From CAIXQW01 sp046049675 (GTDB taxonomy: Bacteria; Bacteroidota; Bacteroidia; Chitinophagales; Chitinophagaceae), in NCBI GenBank assembly GCA_046049675.1, contig JBJORA010000097.1:1-64000 (forward strand): a stretch of DNA of 64,000 bases. The letters are read 5' to 3'. Numbering within the stretch: position 1 is the stretch's first letter; each line of letters begins with the position of its first letter. The notes beneath the pieces are model-generated. The model made no database searches. It was not told the DNA's origin and saw only the letters and a program-made list of their open reading frames with translations. Both the position numbers and the translations under genes were made by a program. Of this stretch, positions 26,512-35,264 are shown in pieces.

Positions 26512-27861
26512 TTGATAAACAGGCATATATACGATTTCTTATTAGATTGGAAAAAATCAAAACTCCGTAAACCTCTTATATTGCGTGGTGCAAGACAAGT
26601 TGGCAAGACCACCATCATCCGCAAATTAGGGTCAACTTACAAAACCTTCTTAGAGTTTAATCTTGAGAGAAGCTCGGATAAGGGGCTTTTCTCAACAATT
26701 GGAAATCTACAACAGCTAATCCCAATTCTTTTCCTGTCTCGAGATGCAGTCTACACCAAGCAAGCCGAAGTACTCATCTTTATCGACGAGGTACAAGAAA
26801 TGCCAGAAGTGATTATGGCGCTGAGATATTTTTATGAAGACTTCCCTAATCTACATGTAATAGTTACTGGTTCACTCTTAGAGTTTGCACTCGAAGACAT
26901 CAGTCGTACACCTGTAGGAAGAGTAATGTATGCAAACTTAGCACCTATAAATTTTAGTGAATACTTACGAGCAACTAAGCATGCAATGCTAGCGCAGCAA
27001 ATGGATGAACTAGTGTTAGATAATAATATCTTGGATCTTTTGTTTCCAATTTATCACATGTATGCTACCATCGGTGGCATGCCAGAAGTAGTACAAGCCT
27101 ATCTGAATGGCACAGATATATCTAACTTATCAATTTTATATAGCGGCCTTTTAGAGTCATATAGTGGCGATGTGGAGAAATATGCCACCACTAACACTGA
27201 GTTGCAAATCATTAAACACATCTTATTGTCGGCGCCTTACACAATAGATCAACGCATTACATTCAATAAATTTGGTAATTCAGCATTTAGAACACGCGAA
27301 GTAAAATCCGCTTTTGCTAAGTTAGAAAAAGCGCGATTGCTAAAGCTCACGTTTCCAACAACATCTACAATTGTGCCAATTTACTATGAGTTCAGTAAGA
27401 GCCCCAAACTTACTTTCTTAGATGCAGGTTTAGTCAATTATCAACTAGGTATTACACAAGAATTAATGCAAGTGCAAGATTTGAACATGGCATACCGAGG
27501 AAGTATTGTGCCGCAATTAGTGATGCAAGATCTAATATCGATGCAAGTTTTAGAAAATAAGCCACATAGCTTTTGGATTAGAGAGGAGCGCGGCTCTTCC
27601 TCTGAAGTAGATATCGTATTTCCACACAAACAGTATCTTATACCTATAGAAATTAAATCAGGTGCAACAGGCACACTCAGATCTTTGCATGAGTACATGG
27701 ACAGATGTCCTCACCATTATGCAATTAGAATGTATAAAGGGCATTTACGAATCGACGACGCACTTACATCCAAAGGGAAGAAGTACAAGCTTTTGAGTCT
27801 GCCATATTTTACTGGTGCATGGCTAGAGCAATACATAGATTGGTTTTTGGAAACCAACTAG
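26512..27861 (+). CDS. AAA ATPase with C-terminal DUF4143
   Basis: About 449 residues if translation starts at TTG 26512 (L/M-INRHIYDFLLDW); an in-frame TTG at 26476 is possible but overlaps the -7 box. Walker A is LRGARQVGKTTIIRK, Walker B VLIFIDEVQEMP, sensor HVIVTGSLLEF. The C-terminal DUF4143 part ends in a PD-(D/E)XK-like core (SSEVDIVFPHKQYLIPIEIKSG). Such ATPases are abundant in Bacteroidota, often duplicated and horizontally transferred; no defined function is known. It is convergent with the response regulator. Confidence 0.85.
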   Translation: MINRHIYDFLLDWKKSKLRKPLILRGARQVGKTTIIRKLGSTYKTFLEFNLERSSDKGLFSTIGNLQQLIPILFLSRDAVYTKQAEVLIFIDEVQEMPEVIMALRYFYEDFPNLHVIVTGSLLEFALEDISRTPVGRVMYANLAPINFSEYLRATKHAMLAQQMDELVLDNNILDLLFPIYHMYATIGGMPEVVQAYLNGTDISNLSILYSGLLESYSGDVEKYATTNTELQIIKHILLSAPYTIDQRITFNKFGNSAFRTREVKSAFAKLEKARLLKLTFPTTSTIVPIYYEFSKSPKLTFLDAGLVNYQLGITQELMQVQDLNMAYRGSIVPQLVMQDLISMQVLENKPHSFWIREERGSSSEVDIVFPHKQYLIPIEIKSGATGTLRSLHEYMDRCPHHYAIRMYKGHLRIDDALTSKGKKYKLLSLPYFTGAWLEQYIDWFLETN

Positions 27862-27903
27862 GGTGGCACTCTGCACCAGCTTTGCGCCACTATGTGCAGG
27901 CAA

Positions 27904-27957
27904 ACAAAAAAGCCAAAGTCGCAAGCGCATCTACACTCACAACTTTGGCTACTAAAA
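27904..27957. terminator. bidirectional terminator between convergent genes
   Basis: AGCCAAAGT (27911-27919) pairs with ACTTTGGCT (27942-27950). On the minus strand the stem is followed by a T run (A tract at 27906-27911 on the plus strand); on the plus strand by an A/T-rich stretch. It can end both the ATPase gene and the regulator gene. Confidence 0.65.
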
Positions 27958-27970
27958 TTTTTATTTCAGC

Positions 27971-28678
27971 TTAGGCAGTTTGTTGTTCTACCAACCTAAA
28001 GCCATTGCCATGTATGTTTACAATTTCTACCTTAGGGTCTTCACGCAAATACTTACGCAACTTAGCAATGTACACATCCATACTTCTACCATTAAAGTAA
28101 GTGTCGCTACCCCAAATCTTCTTCAAGGCAAGTTCGCGCGGTAAAAGATCGTTTTTGTACTCGCACAGCATGCGCAATAGCTCACCTTCTTTAGGCGATA
28201 GGTTAAACATCTTGCCATTAATAGCCAACTCGCGCAATTTGCTATTAAACTCAAACGCACCCACAGTGTACATAAACACCTCTGGATTCTTGTCGTGCAA
28301 GTCTTGGTTGCGCTTAAGCACTGCCTTTATCTTTTGCAATAAAATTTCACTATCAAAAGGCTTCAGAATATAATCGTCTGCGCCAAGCTTATAGCCGTGC
28401 AACACATCTTCCTTCATGTTTTTTGCAGTCAAGAAAAATAGCGGCACATCCGGATCCACGTCACGCACCTCTTCGGCAAGCGTAAAGCCATCCATATTTG
28501 GCATCATCACATCAAAAATGCAAAGGTCAAATTTTTCTCTGCGAAAAGCTGCCAAGGCAAGTATACCATCGCGGGCAAGCTCCACTACAAAATCGTTTAA
28601 TTCAAGATAGTTTTTTAGCACCTTACCAAAGTTGGTATCGTCTTCTGCTAGCAAAATTTTAGAACGTACAATGTCCAT
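27971..28678 (-). CDS. OmpR/PhoB-family response regulator (RprY-like)
   Basis: The 235-residue product has a receiver domain (about 6-120) with the acidic pair EDD (12-14), phospho-acceptor Asp in FDVMMPNMDG (about D55), Thr in FFLTAKN and Lys in LKPFD. A winged-helix DNA-binding domain follows (about 135-230: LSPKEGELLRMLCEY, SMDVYIAKLRKYLREDP, VNIHGNGFRL). It resembles Bacteroidota RprY. No histidine kinase is adjacent, so it is an orphan here; the kinase must be elsewhere. Confidence 0.88.
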   Translation of the reverse strand: MDIVRSKILLAEDDTNFGKVLKNYLELNDFVVELARDGILALAAFRREKFDLCIFDVMMPNMDGFTLAEEVRDVDPDVPLFFLTAKNMKEDVLHGYKLGADDYILKPFDSEILLQKIKAVLKRNQDLHDKNPEVFMYTVGAFEFNSKLRELAINGKMFNLSPKEGELLRMLCEYKNDLLPRELALKKIWGSDTYFNGRSMDVYIAKLRKYLREDPKVEIVNIHGNGFRLVEQQTA

Positions 28679-29119
28679 ATCGTTGTGTTTTTTATTTGAG
28701 CCAAAAGTATGGCTCGCTCAGTTGCTAAGGTAGTGCAATGGCGTAAAGTAATGTTAAAGCAGCGGTAATAAAATCTTAAAGCGCAAAAGCTCTTTAGGTG
28801 TTTCTTTCTTTTTTTGGGCGGCATTTCTGGCTATTCGCTGCAACGCCTCGCTGCGCCCTATATATTTATGATGCTATCAAACATTGGGCGCAGCTGTGGG
28901 GTTTCCGCTGCTATCCAGGCCGCACATCCTGCACACGGGCAGCATCAATACCACGCACAAACTACTGTTTTCTTGCTTTCCTTGTATTGCTTTTAGCCTG
29001 TCAAAAACTGCCTAAAGCCCATGTTTTCTAAGCTTTTCGGACATTTGCCGCTTTAAAACAAGGCATTTTTTGGGTATACTGCCAATTTTGCATAATTTCA
29101 CCAAGTAGTTAAAGGATTT
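28679..29119. other. intergenic region with a GC-rich hairpin block
   Basis: No gene supported. GCTGCGCCC (28850-28858) is the exact inverted partner of GGGCGCAGC (28886-28894), within a block (about 28814-28930) that is much richer in GC than its surroundings. It resembles non-coding repeats I associate with Bacteroidota genomes, but only one copy is in this window. The rest must hold the promoters of the flanking divergent genes. Confidence 0.45.
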
Positions 29120-30175
29120 ATGAGGATACGTTCGGCAATAATCGTATGCGCGGCAGCAATTACAGCTTTTAGTAGTTGCGACAAGTATAGTCAAATAGAT
29201 AGTAGCAATACTATCAAGCACCCCTATGTGGTGCATGCAGGTGGCTTACTAGGCATGGTAGCTCGCACCAACAATGCCCAAGTGTACGATTATATTTTTC
29301 AAGACGATAAGAGTTATAGCAAAGGCATTTGTACTTACGAGAAGAATATTTTCCATTTTCGCAATCATATTTACCGCGCAGATGGTAGCAAACCAAACTA
29401 TGCACCTATTAAACAAGGCAATTTCTTCACCATCAATCGTGTTTTACTCAATAACGACAATGGTCACTGCCTTAATTCCTATGTAGTAGATAGTGTACAC
29501 GGCGATGTGTATGTTTGCACAAATAGCGGTCTTGTACTTAGCGGCAAAAAAGGTACCGATCCATTTATTGTAGATCCTGCTCCAGGTTCTATGGCGCTTA
29601 CTACAAGTATTGTACAATTATCAAACGGTAGCCTATATGCATTTAATTGCCAAGGCACGCCACGTTTCTTTAAGCGCGATCAACCTACACCAATCACTAA
29701 TGCTGTACAGGCATGGCAAACCTTGCCAGATCCAGGTGCACTTACTAGCGGCAACAACGAGTATTGGATGCTTGCCTCACAAGGCAGCAGATTATGGGCT
29801 GTAGAAAAGCGCGGCAATGTATTGCCCCACTTCAGTAACGACGGTGGCAGCACTTGGAGTGCTGTACCGGGTTTGCCAGATTCTGTAGTGATTACCGCAG
29901 CAAAAGGCACTAATCTTAACAAAGGCTTCTTTGTAGCGTGCGATAGCTTAGGGGTTTACCGTTACGACGAAGGCAATAATAAATTTGAATTTAGCAGTGG
30001 CAATTTGCCAAAGTATATTCGCGTGTTTGACATTACTAGCAAGCGCAATATCTATCGCAGCGATAAAAGTAAAGACTACTACTTTATTGCTACCAATATG
30101 GGTCTATACATGAGCGACAACGATGGCTACGATTGGAATAAAGTCAACGATTTTCCTTTCAGTGCTTTGTGGTAA
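29120..30175 (+). CDS. Putative lipoprotein with BNR/Asp-box propeller motifs
   Basis: The 351-residue product starts with a lipoprotein-type signal (MRIRSAIIVCAAAITAFSSC, Cys20). The mature part is beta-rich, with two Asp-box-like motifs (FSNDGGSTW and MSDNDGYDW), as found in BNR/sialidase-type or photosystem-stability-like propellers, though no catalytic residues of sialidases are visible. Probably outer-membrane anchored; function unknown. A CoA-binding protein gene follows 9 nt later. Confidence 0.7.
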   Translation: MRIRSAIIVCAAAITAFSSCDKYSQIDSSNTIKHPYVVHAGGLLGMVARTNNAQVYDYIFQDDKSYSKGICTYEKNIFHFRNHIYRADGSKPNYAPIKQGNFFTINRVLLNNDNGHCLNSYVVDSVHGDVYVCTNSGLVLSGKKGTDPFIVDPAPGSMALTTSIVQLSNGSLYAFNCQGTPRFFKRDQPTPITNAVQAWQTLPDPGALTSGNNEYWMLASQGSRLWAVEKRGNVLPHFSNDGGSTWSAVPGLPDSVVITAAKGTNLNKGFFVACDSLGVYRYDEGNNKFEFSSGNLPKYIRVFDITSKRNIYRSDKSKDYYFIATNMGLYMSDNDGYDWNKVNDFPFSALW

Positions 30176-30184
30176 ACCATTGCC

Positions 30185-30556
30185 ATGTCCGACAATAAAG
30201 ACACTTTAGTTATTGGTGCCAGTACCAACCCAGATCGTTATAGCTATAAGGCTATCGTAAAACTTTTGGGCTATGGCCACAGTGTGCAAGCTGTTTCAGT
30301 TAAGAAAGGCGAAGTACAACAAGTTCATTTTTTAGATAGCATGGCCAGCGTGCAAAGCCCTGTACATACCGTTACCTTGTATATCAATCCCAAGTTACAA
30401 GAGGCCTATTACAACGATATTATTGCGCTACAACCGCAGCGCGTTATCTTCAATCCAGGTACCGAAAACCAAGACTTCTATCCTTTGCTTCGTAAAAATA
30501 ATATAGAAGTAATAGAGGCCTGCACGCTAGTAATGCTAAGCGTTGGCACTTATTAA
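30185..30556 (+). CDS. CoA-binding domain protein (YccU-like)
   Basis: The 123-residue Rossmann-type domain has TLVIGASTNPDRYSYKAI at the N-terminus and QRVIFNPGTENQDFY with CTLVML near the end. This is the stand-alone CoA_binding_2 family (YccU/YmcE-like), small cytoplasmic proteins that bind CoA; a precise role is not known. Length is typical. Confidence 0.85.
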   Translation: MSDNKDTLVIGASTNPDRYSYKAIVKLLGYGHSVQAVSVKKGEVQQVHFLDSMASVQSPVHTVTLYINPKLQEAYYNDIIALQPQRVIFNPGTENQDFYPLLRKNNIEVIEACTLVMLSVGTY

Positions 30557-30599
30557 CCTGCGTACACACCGTCATTATGCACCACTTGGGAGTAAAGTG

Positions 30600-30632
30600 T
30601 TGACTTTCGCAATTACATATGATGTAACTTTA
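30600..30632 (+). promoter_or_regulatory. promoter (TTG / 22 nt / TAACTTTA) before the YkuK-family gene
   Basis: TTG at 30600-30602 and TAACTTTA at 30625-30632, with an ~28-nt A-rich leader before ATG 30661. Confidence 0.45.
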
Positions 30633-30660
30633 CTATATCAACATGTAATACCAATAGAAA

Positions 30661-31134
30661 ATGGCTTGGAGAAAATTCAACGGAGAACGTATCAACACAA
30701 GCATCAAAGAAGCCGTAGAGCAAATCATTATTAGAGAAAGCGCGGCAGGTTACAAACTTAAAGTGTGCATTGGCACCGATAGTCAGCAATACGGTCCTGA
30801 TACCGAATTTGCAACGGTCATTGTATTTCTGCGCGAAAAAAGTGGCGGTTTTATGCTTATCAATAATGCGCGCACGACTACAACTTATAGTTTAAAGGAA
30901 CGCATGTTGCTTGAGGTAGCTAAAAGCATAGAAGTAGCCTACGAACTCTGCGATTTGTTTAATCAATACCATGTAGATATGGAAGTGCATGCCGACATCA
31001 ATACTAATCCCAACTTTGGCAGCAATATTGCTTTGCGCGACGCTATGGGCTATATCTTGGGTATGGGCTATGCATTTAAGGCCAAGCCCGACGCTTTTGC
31101 CAGCAGTTGCTGTGCCGATAAAGCCATTGCCTAG
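30661..31134 (+). CDS. YkuK family (DUF458) RNase H-like protein
   Basis: The 157-residue product has the family start (WRKFNGERI), the acidic strand KVCIGTDSQQYG, ERMLLEVAKSIEVAYEL, and MEVHADINTNPNFGSN followed by GYILGMGYAFKAKPDAFASS. The family has an RNase H-like fold with conserved Asp residues and no established substrate. Cytoplasmic; no partner gene evident. Confidence 0.85.
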   Translation: MAWRKFNGERINTSIKEAVEQIIIRESAAGYKLKVCIGTDSQQYGPDTEFATVIVFLREKSGGFMLINNARTTTTYSLKERMLLEVAKSIEVAYELCDLFNQYHVDMEVHADINTNPNFGSNIALRDAMGYILGMGYAFKAKPDAFASSCCADKAIA

Positions 31135-31199
31135 AGGCCTGCGTGACTTTTAGCATTATTATAGTACTTGTTTAACAGCCTTTTGTAGGCTTGTAGCTC

Positions 31200-31207
31200 T
31201 ATCTTTG
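31200..31207 (+). promoter_or_regulatory. -7 element TATCTTTG
   Basis: Consensus box 18 nt before ATG 31226; it overlaps and thus excludes the upstream in-frame TTG at 31205. TTTTG lies 14 nt further upstream. Confidence 0.6.
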
Positions 31208-31225
31208 CGCCCATTGTTATCAAGC

Positions 31226-31945
31226 ATGAGGTTTATATTTTCACTTTTATGCGTTGCGCTATTTGGCATAAACGCCATGGCACAAACAGACGCAGAAATA
31301 ATTAAGAGCAAAAAGAATATCTTTAAGGTAAACACAGCCTACAGTAAGCCTAGCAAAGACTATGTGATGCTGCAGGCTGGCTTCCACGATTGGATTCTAG
31401 CCGATTCTAGTCCGGTAAACCTTAAGCGCCGTGGACACGAACTCAATGCATATATCTGCCTTGACCTACCGATGCAAAAGGAGCACATTAGCTTTTCGCC
31501 AGGTATTGGTATTGGCACAAGCCACGTGTTTTTAGATAGCATGATTTTGCCTTTGACACGTTATGGTGCAACATATGCAACTACACAGTTTATTCCGGAT
31601 ACAAGTTATCGTCGTTATAAGTTTTCTGTAGCCTACTTAGAAGCGCCGTTAGAGTTCCGTTATTATGCCAATCCTGTAAACCGAAATAGAGGTTTTAAAT
31701 TTAGCATTGGCGCCAAAGTTGGAGCATTGGTAAAAGCAAGCAACAAGGCGCTAGTTGTAAAAGGCAGCAAAGAAAAAGAAAGTAGCCGCCGTTACAACGA
31801 AACGTGGCGTATAGCTGCTACAGCTCGTATAGGCTATGGCAACTTTAGTGTATATGGCAACTATCAAATCACAGAAGTATTTAAGGCAGGTAATGTACAA
31901 GGTATAAGGCCTTATACAATTGGCTTTTGCCTAAGTGGTTTGTAG
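31226..31945 (+). CDS. Outer-membrane beta-barrel protein
   Basis: 239 residues from ATG 31226 with a signal peptide (FIFSLLCVALFGINAMAQ). The rest is alternating beta strands typical of small Bacteroidota porin-family barrels (FSPGIGIGTSHVFL, KFSIGAKVGALV, ARIGYGNFSVYGNY), ending in a final strand TIGFCLSGL. Similar in style to PorT-like barrels but not assignable to a named family. Convergent with pabC. Confidence 0.72.
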   Translation: MRFIFSLLCVALFGINAMAQTDAEIIKSKKNIFKVNTAYSKPSKDYVMLQAGFHDWILADSSPVNLKRRGHELNAYICLDLPMQKEHISFSPGIGIGTSHVFLDSMILPLTRYGATYATTQFIPDTSYRRYKFSVAYLEAPLEFRYYANPVNRNRGFKFSIGAKVGALVKASNKALVVKGSKEKESSRRYNETWRIAATARIGYGNFSVYGNYQITEVFKAGNVQGIRPYTIGFCLSGL

Positions 31946-31964
31946 TGTTTTTCTACGATAAAGT

Positions 31965-31983
31965 AGCACTACATATTAGTGCT
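31965..31983. terminator. possible hairpin terminator between convergent genes
   Basis: AGCACTA pairs with TAGTGCT around CATAT; a short TTTC tract follows on the plus strand. It overlaps the last codons of pabC. Confidence 0.4.
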
Positions 31984-32584
31984 TTCTAATACAGCTTGTA
32001 GGCAATACAATTTTGCCAAGTGGATTGCAAGCGTTAATCAAACATACTAGTTGGTACTGTTGCACATCTTCAATTGCAATAGCACGTTCAATGATTTTGT
32101 TTTCTTCAATCAACATAGCTCGCATAGTGCCAGGCAGTAGTGGTTGTATAGGTGTAAACCAAGTTGTACCGTCATAAAAGCACAGATTGCTATAACTCGT
32201 GTCCTGCACTAAGCCTTGTTTGCAAATAATAATATCTTGTTCCGCGTGCTTACAATGCCTATCAACTAGAGCATTAATATGGCTACGATCGCAATACTTT
32301 AAATTATAGCTTAAGTCTTCGGCATCTACTATCATGAGTGCCTCTATTGTGCGCCTATGATATGGTTTACAACTTGTGTGCTGTATACCTTGTTCATTAA
32401 ATTCTATACGCAGTTTATGCTCGCCCTGCATTGGTATGTCGGGCAGGTGCGCGCTCAGGTCAAAAGCTTGTGCATTTGCTGTGGTGTTTGCAACTTGCAA
32501 GTAATGCTGTATCCGCGCTTGATGGTATGCTAAATTATGAGCAAGACCATCACTACAATATATACTTGTAAAACACTGCATCAT
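31976..32584 (-). CDS. pabC: Aminotransferase class IV, probable 4-amino-4-deoxychorismate lyase
   Basis: The 202-residue product has fold-type IV PLP features: the Lys in YNLKYCDR (catalytic Lys-PLP candidate), VQDTSYSNLCFYDGTTWFTP, and LLPGTMRAMLIEE. It is short for PabC (usually ~270) and lacks part of the N-terminus. Its start overlaps the pabB stop by 4 nt (ATGATG), and with pabA diverging upstream the set converts chorismate to p-aminobenzoate for folate. The branched-chain aminotransferase alternative is unlikely given this context. Confidence 0.8.
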   Translation of the reverse strand: MMQCFTSIYCSDGLAHNLAYHQARIQHYLQVANTTANAQAFDLSAHLPDIPMQGEHKLRIEFNEQGIQHTSCKPYHRRTIEALMIVDAEDLSYNLKYCDRSHINALVDRHCKHAEQDIIICKQGLVQDTSYSNLCFYDGTTWFTPIQPLLPGTMRAMLIEENKIIERAIAIEDVQQYQLVCLINACNPLGKIVLPTSCIRKH

Positions 32585-33558
32585 GCGCTTGGAACATAGA
32601 TTTTTTGTATCAACTCTTTGTATTCTTGCTCTACCACACTTTGGTGTGTAATGCCGCCACCACTTTTGTACACAAAGCTACCATCAGCAAGTTTTTCTAT
32701 AAAACGTATTAGTACACAACTGTCTAAGCTAGTGCCATCAAACACTGCTGCCACACCTGTATAAAAGCCGCGTTTATGTTGCAGCAAGGCTTCTGCTTCT
32801 TCAATAATGCTTACTGTTTTCTTTTTTGGCGCGCCGCTTATACTGCCTGCTGGCAAAAGCTTTTGCATAATGTCGCCAATATGTGCTTGCCAATCATTAG
32901 GCAGTTCGCCAACGATTTCACTACTTACTTGTAGTAGAGTAGCGCCTTTGCTTTTTATCTCGCTCAGGTAACGAAAGTTTTTTACACGCACATAGCTGCT
33001 TACCATACTTAAATCGTTACGCAGTAAATCTACTATGGTATAGTGTTCCGCCGTTTCTTTTACATCTGCAAGTATAGTTTCAGCCGCATTAGGTAAACTT
33101 GCGTCAATTGTACCTTTCATTGGATTGGTACTAATTGTGTTGGCCTGCATTTTTACAAAGCGTTCAGGGCTATAGCAAAGCCACTGTTGCTGATACAATA
33201 TTTTATAAGTGCTTTGCGCAACATCGTAAACATCTCTAAGATTGATATCGCTGCTAAGTGGCGTACTCGCTGTTAGGTTGCATAAAAAAGTATTGCCGTA
33301 TGAAAGCTCTTGTTGCACGAGTTTAAATGCTTTTTCAAAAGTAGAGAGCGCTATGGGTTTTGCCTCTAAATTAATTTGCGTGACGGTGCTTACAGTGCTA
33401 CTTGCATTACTAAAATGTGGAAACTGCAACAATACACCATGCGCATCTAATTCACTTAGTGGAATAACTTGCACATCTTGCAACATAAAATCGCAAAGCA
33501 ACAAAAACGGCACACCGTCCTTGCCTAACTTATTGCATTTTTCTACCCAGTGTAGCAT
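32581..33558 (-). CDS. pabB: Aminodeoxychorismate synthase component I
   Basis: The 325-residue chorismate-binding domain has TNPMKGTID, DLLRNDLSMV, LPAGSISGAPKKKTVSIIEEAE and RGFYTGVAAVFDG. It combines chorismate with ammonia from PabA to make aminodeoxychorismate. It lacks the ~120-residue N-terminal domain of E. coli PabB, as is usual for the short Bacteroidota form. Anthranilate synthase (TrpE) is less likely because pabC is co-translated and no trp genes are near. Start ATG is 27 bp from the divergent pabA start. Confidence 0.87.
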   Translation of the reverse strand: MLHWVEKCNKLGKDGVPFLLLCDFMLQDVQVIPLSELDAHGVLLQFPHFSNASSTVSTVTQINLEAKPIALSTFEKAFKLVQQELSYGNTFLCNLTASTPLSSDINLRDVYDVAQSTYKILYQQQWLCYSPERFVKMQANTISTNPMKGTIDASLPNAAETILADVKETAEHYTIVDLLRNDLSMVSSYVRVKNFRYLSEIKSKGATLLQVSSEIVGELPNDWQAHIGDIMQKLLPAGSISGAPKKKTVSIIEEAEALLQHKRGFYTGVAAVFDGTSLDSCVLIRFIEKLADGSFVYKSGGGITHQSVVEQEYKELIQKIYVPSA

Positions 33559-33573
33559 AACTTAGCGCGTGTA

Positions 33574-33585
33574 AAAGTATACTTT
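33574..33585. promoter_or_regulatory. 12-bp palindrome in the pabB-pabA divergent promoter
   Basis: AAAGTATACTTT is a perfect palindrome in the 27-bp space between the start codons. On the minus strand it carries TACTTTTA, a good -7 box for pabB. On the plus strand TATACTTTG runs straight into the pabA GTG. Confidence 0.5.
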
Positions 33586-34146
33586 GTGGCGATACTCCTC
33601 ATAGATAATTACGATTCGTTTACATACAATTTGGTGCAGATGCTACGAGAAGCTAGCGTGGCCGACTTACATATTGTAAAAAACGACGAGTTAAGTGTGC
33701 AAGAAGCATTGCAATACGAAGCATGTATTATTTCCCCAGGCCCTGATTTACCGCAACACAGCGGTATGCTTTTGCCCTATTTGCAGGCATGTACTCATCA
33801 AAAGATTTTGGGTGTATGTCTCGGCCATCAAGCAATTGCAATGGCTGCTGGCTTAGCGTTGGCTCAATTAGAGGTGCCAAGGCATGGCTATGCATCACAA
33901 TTGATTCACACGAACGAAGCATTATTCACGGGCATTTCGCCATCAACAACGATTGGCTTCTACCATAGTTGGTATGTGCCGCAGCCGCCTGATAACACAA
34001 TGCTGGAAGTGCATGCAACAGATGCCGACGGACTAGTAGCCGCGATTAGGCACAAAATTAAGCCGCAATACGGGGTTCAATTTCATATAGAAAGCTTTAT
34101 TACACTAGAAGGAGCGCAAATGTTGCAGAATTGGCTGAGTTTGTAG
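33586..34146 (+). CDS. pabA: Aminodeoxychorismate synthase, glutamine amidotransferase subunit
   Basis: 186 residues from a GTG codon; the product begins at the family's conserved ILLIDNYDSFTYNL, so no other start fits. Class I glutaminase motifs: oxyanion SPGPDLP, nucleophile LGVCLGHQAIA, and QFHIES with His and Glu of the triad. It supplies ammonia to PabB. It also could serve anthranilate synthase, but context favours p-aminobenzoate. The start is directly next to the shared palindrome. Confidence 0.87.
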   Translation: MAILLIDNYDSFTYNLVQMLREASVADLHIVKNDELSVQEALQYEACIISPGPDLPQHSGMLLPYLQACTHQKILGVCLGHQAIAMAAGLALAQLEVPRHGYASQLIHTNEALFTGISPSTTIGFYHSWYVPQPPDNTMLEVHATDADGLVAAIRHKIKPQYGVQFHIESFITLEGAQMLQNWLSL

Positions 34147-34176
34147 CTGCGTCAACATTGCTATGCTAAATGTCTA

Positions 34177-34207
34177 TTTGCACGATAAAGGCTTTTGCCT
34201 AACTTTA
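34177..34207 (+). promoter_or_regulatory. paaBCD promoter (TTTG / 19 nt / TAACTTTA)
   Basis: -33 TTTG (34177-34180) and -7 TAACTTTA (34200-34207) are spaced 19 nt; ATG 34212 follows 4 nt later, implying a leaderless mRNA. Confidence 0.75.
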
Positions 34208-34211
34208 CACT

Positions 34212-34508
34212 ATGAGCGATAATTTGCAGCACGAATGGCCACTCTGGGAAGTATTTATTCGCAGCAAAGCAGGGCTAGATCATAAGCATGTTGGCAGTCT
34301 GCATGCAGCTGATGCACAAATGGCGATTGAAAATGCCCGTGACGTGTACACACGCAGGCAAGAAGGTGTGAGCATTTGGGTTGTAGAAAGTCTGCATGTA
34401 CATGCTAGCAACCCAGCAGATGCCGAAAGCTTTTACGATCCAATGAACGACAAGGTCTATAGACATCCTACATTCTACGAATTGCCAGATCAAATTAAGC
34501 ACATGTAA
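34212..34508 (+). CDS. paaB: Phenylacetyl-CoA epoxidase subunit PaaB
   Basis: The 98-residue product matches PaaB in length and motifs (WPLWEVFIRSKAGLDHKHVG, ARDVYTRR, VSIWVV). PaaB is a small structural subunit of the PaaABCE multicomponent mono-oxygenase that epoxidises phenylacetyl-CoA. It starts the local operon and has its own promoter. The catalytic subunit gene paaA, normally directly upstream, is absent here (pabA lies there instead). Confidence 0.92.
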   Translation: MSDNLQHEWPLWEVFIRSKAGLDHKHVGSLHAADAQMAIENARDVYTRRQEGVSIWVVESLHVHASNPADAESFYDPMNDKVYRHPTFYELPDQIKHM

Positions 34509-34516
34509 TTTTTACA

Positions 34517-35254
34517 ATGACAGATCAAATCAACTACCTGCATCATCTAGGTGATAATGCATTGATATATAGCCATCGTTTGAGCGAATGGTGCGGCCAC
34601 GGGCCTGAGCTTGAAATAGATATGGCGCTAAGCAATATTGCTTTGGATAGCATCGGCGCAGCGCGCAGTTTTTATCAATATGCGGCAGAATTAGCTGGCA
34701 ATAATGCAACGGAAGATACAATTGTATACCAACGCAATGAGCGCGAGTACAAGAATGTAATATTGGTGGAGCAGCCTAACGGCGATTTTGCCCATACAAT
34801 TGCGCGATGTTTGTTCTTTGATGCATTTCAAAAACTATTGTACACACAAATGCAGCACAGCAGCGATAAGCAGCTTGCGGCCATAGCAGCTAAAAGTTTG
34901 AAAGAAGTAAGCTATCACGAACGTTTTAGCAGCGAGTGGACAATTCGCCTTGGCGATGGTACTGCAGAAAGCAAGCAACGCATGCAAGCTGGCATCGATT
35001 ACTTATATCCATATACTGGTGAACTATTCTTGCGTGAGGCATACGAGCATGTAGAAGGTGCCGTAGATTGCGCTATGCTAAAAGCAGCATGGCGTACACG
35101 CATTGCCGAAGTATTAGCAGAAGCCGACCTTGTATTGCCAGCAGATGGATGGAGCCATAGTGGCGGTAAGCGAGGCGTACACAGCGAACATATGGGTTAC
35201 TTGCTATCCGAAATGCAATACCTCAACCGCGCCTATCCTGGTGCAACGTGGTAG
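34517..35254 (+). CDS. paaC: Phenylacetyl-CoA epoxidase subunit PaaC
   Basis: The 245-residue helical ferritin-like protein has HRLSEWCGHGPELEIDMALSN, NIALDSIGAARSFY and SYHERFSSEWTIRLGDGT, as in PaaC, the structural partner that binds PaaA. It lies 8 nt after paaB. PaaC has degenerate metal ligands compared with PaaA, and this sequence agrees with a non-catalytic subunit. Confidence 0.92.
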   Translation: MTDQINYLHHLGDNALIYSHRLSEWCGHGPELEIDMALSNIALDSIGAARSFYQYAAELAGNNATEDTIVYQRNEREYKNVILVEQPNGDFAHTIARCLFFDAFQKLLYTQMQHSSDKQLAAIAAKSLKEVSYHERFSSEWTIRLGDGTAESKQRMQAGIDYLYPYTGELFLREAYEHVEGAVDCAMLKAAWRTRIAEVLAEADLVLPADGWSHSGGKRGVHSEHMGYLLSEMQYLNRAYPGATW

Positions 35255-35264
35255 AATTAAGCCC

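Noticed and set aside
28798..29031. Small frames of 60-77 codons in the 28679-29119 gap
   Set aside because: They arise from the GC-rich hairpin block and overlap each other; no coding features.
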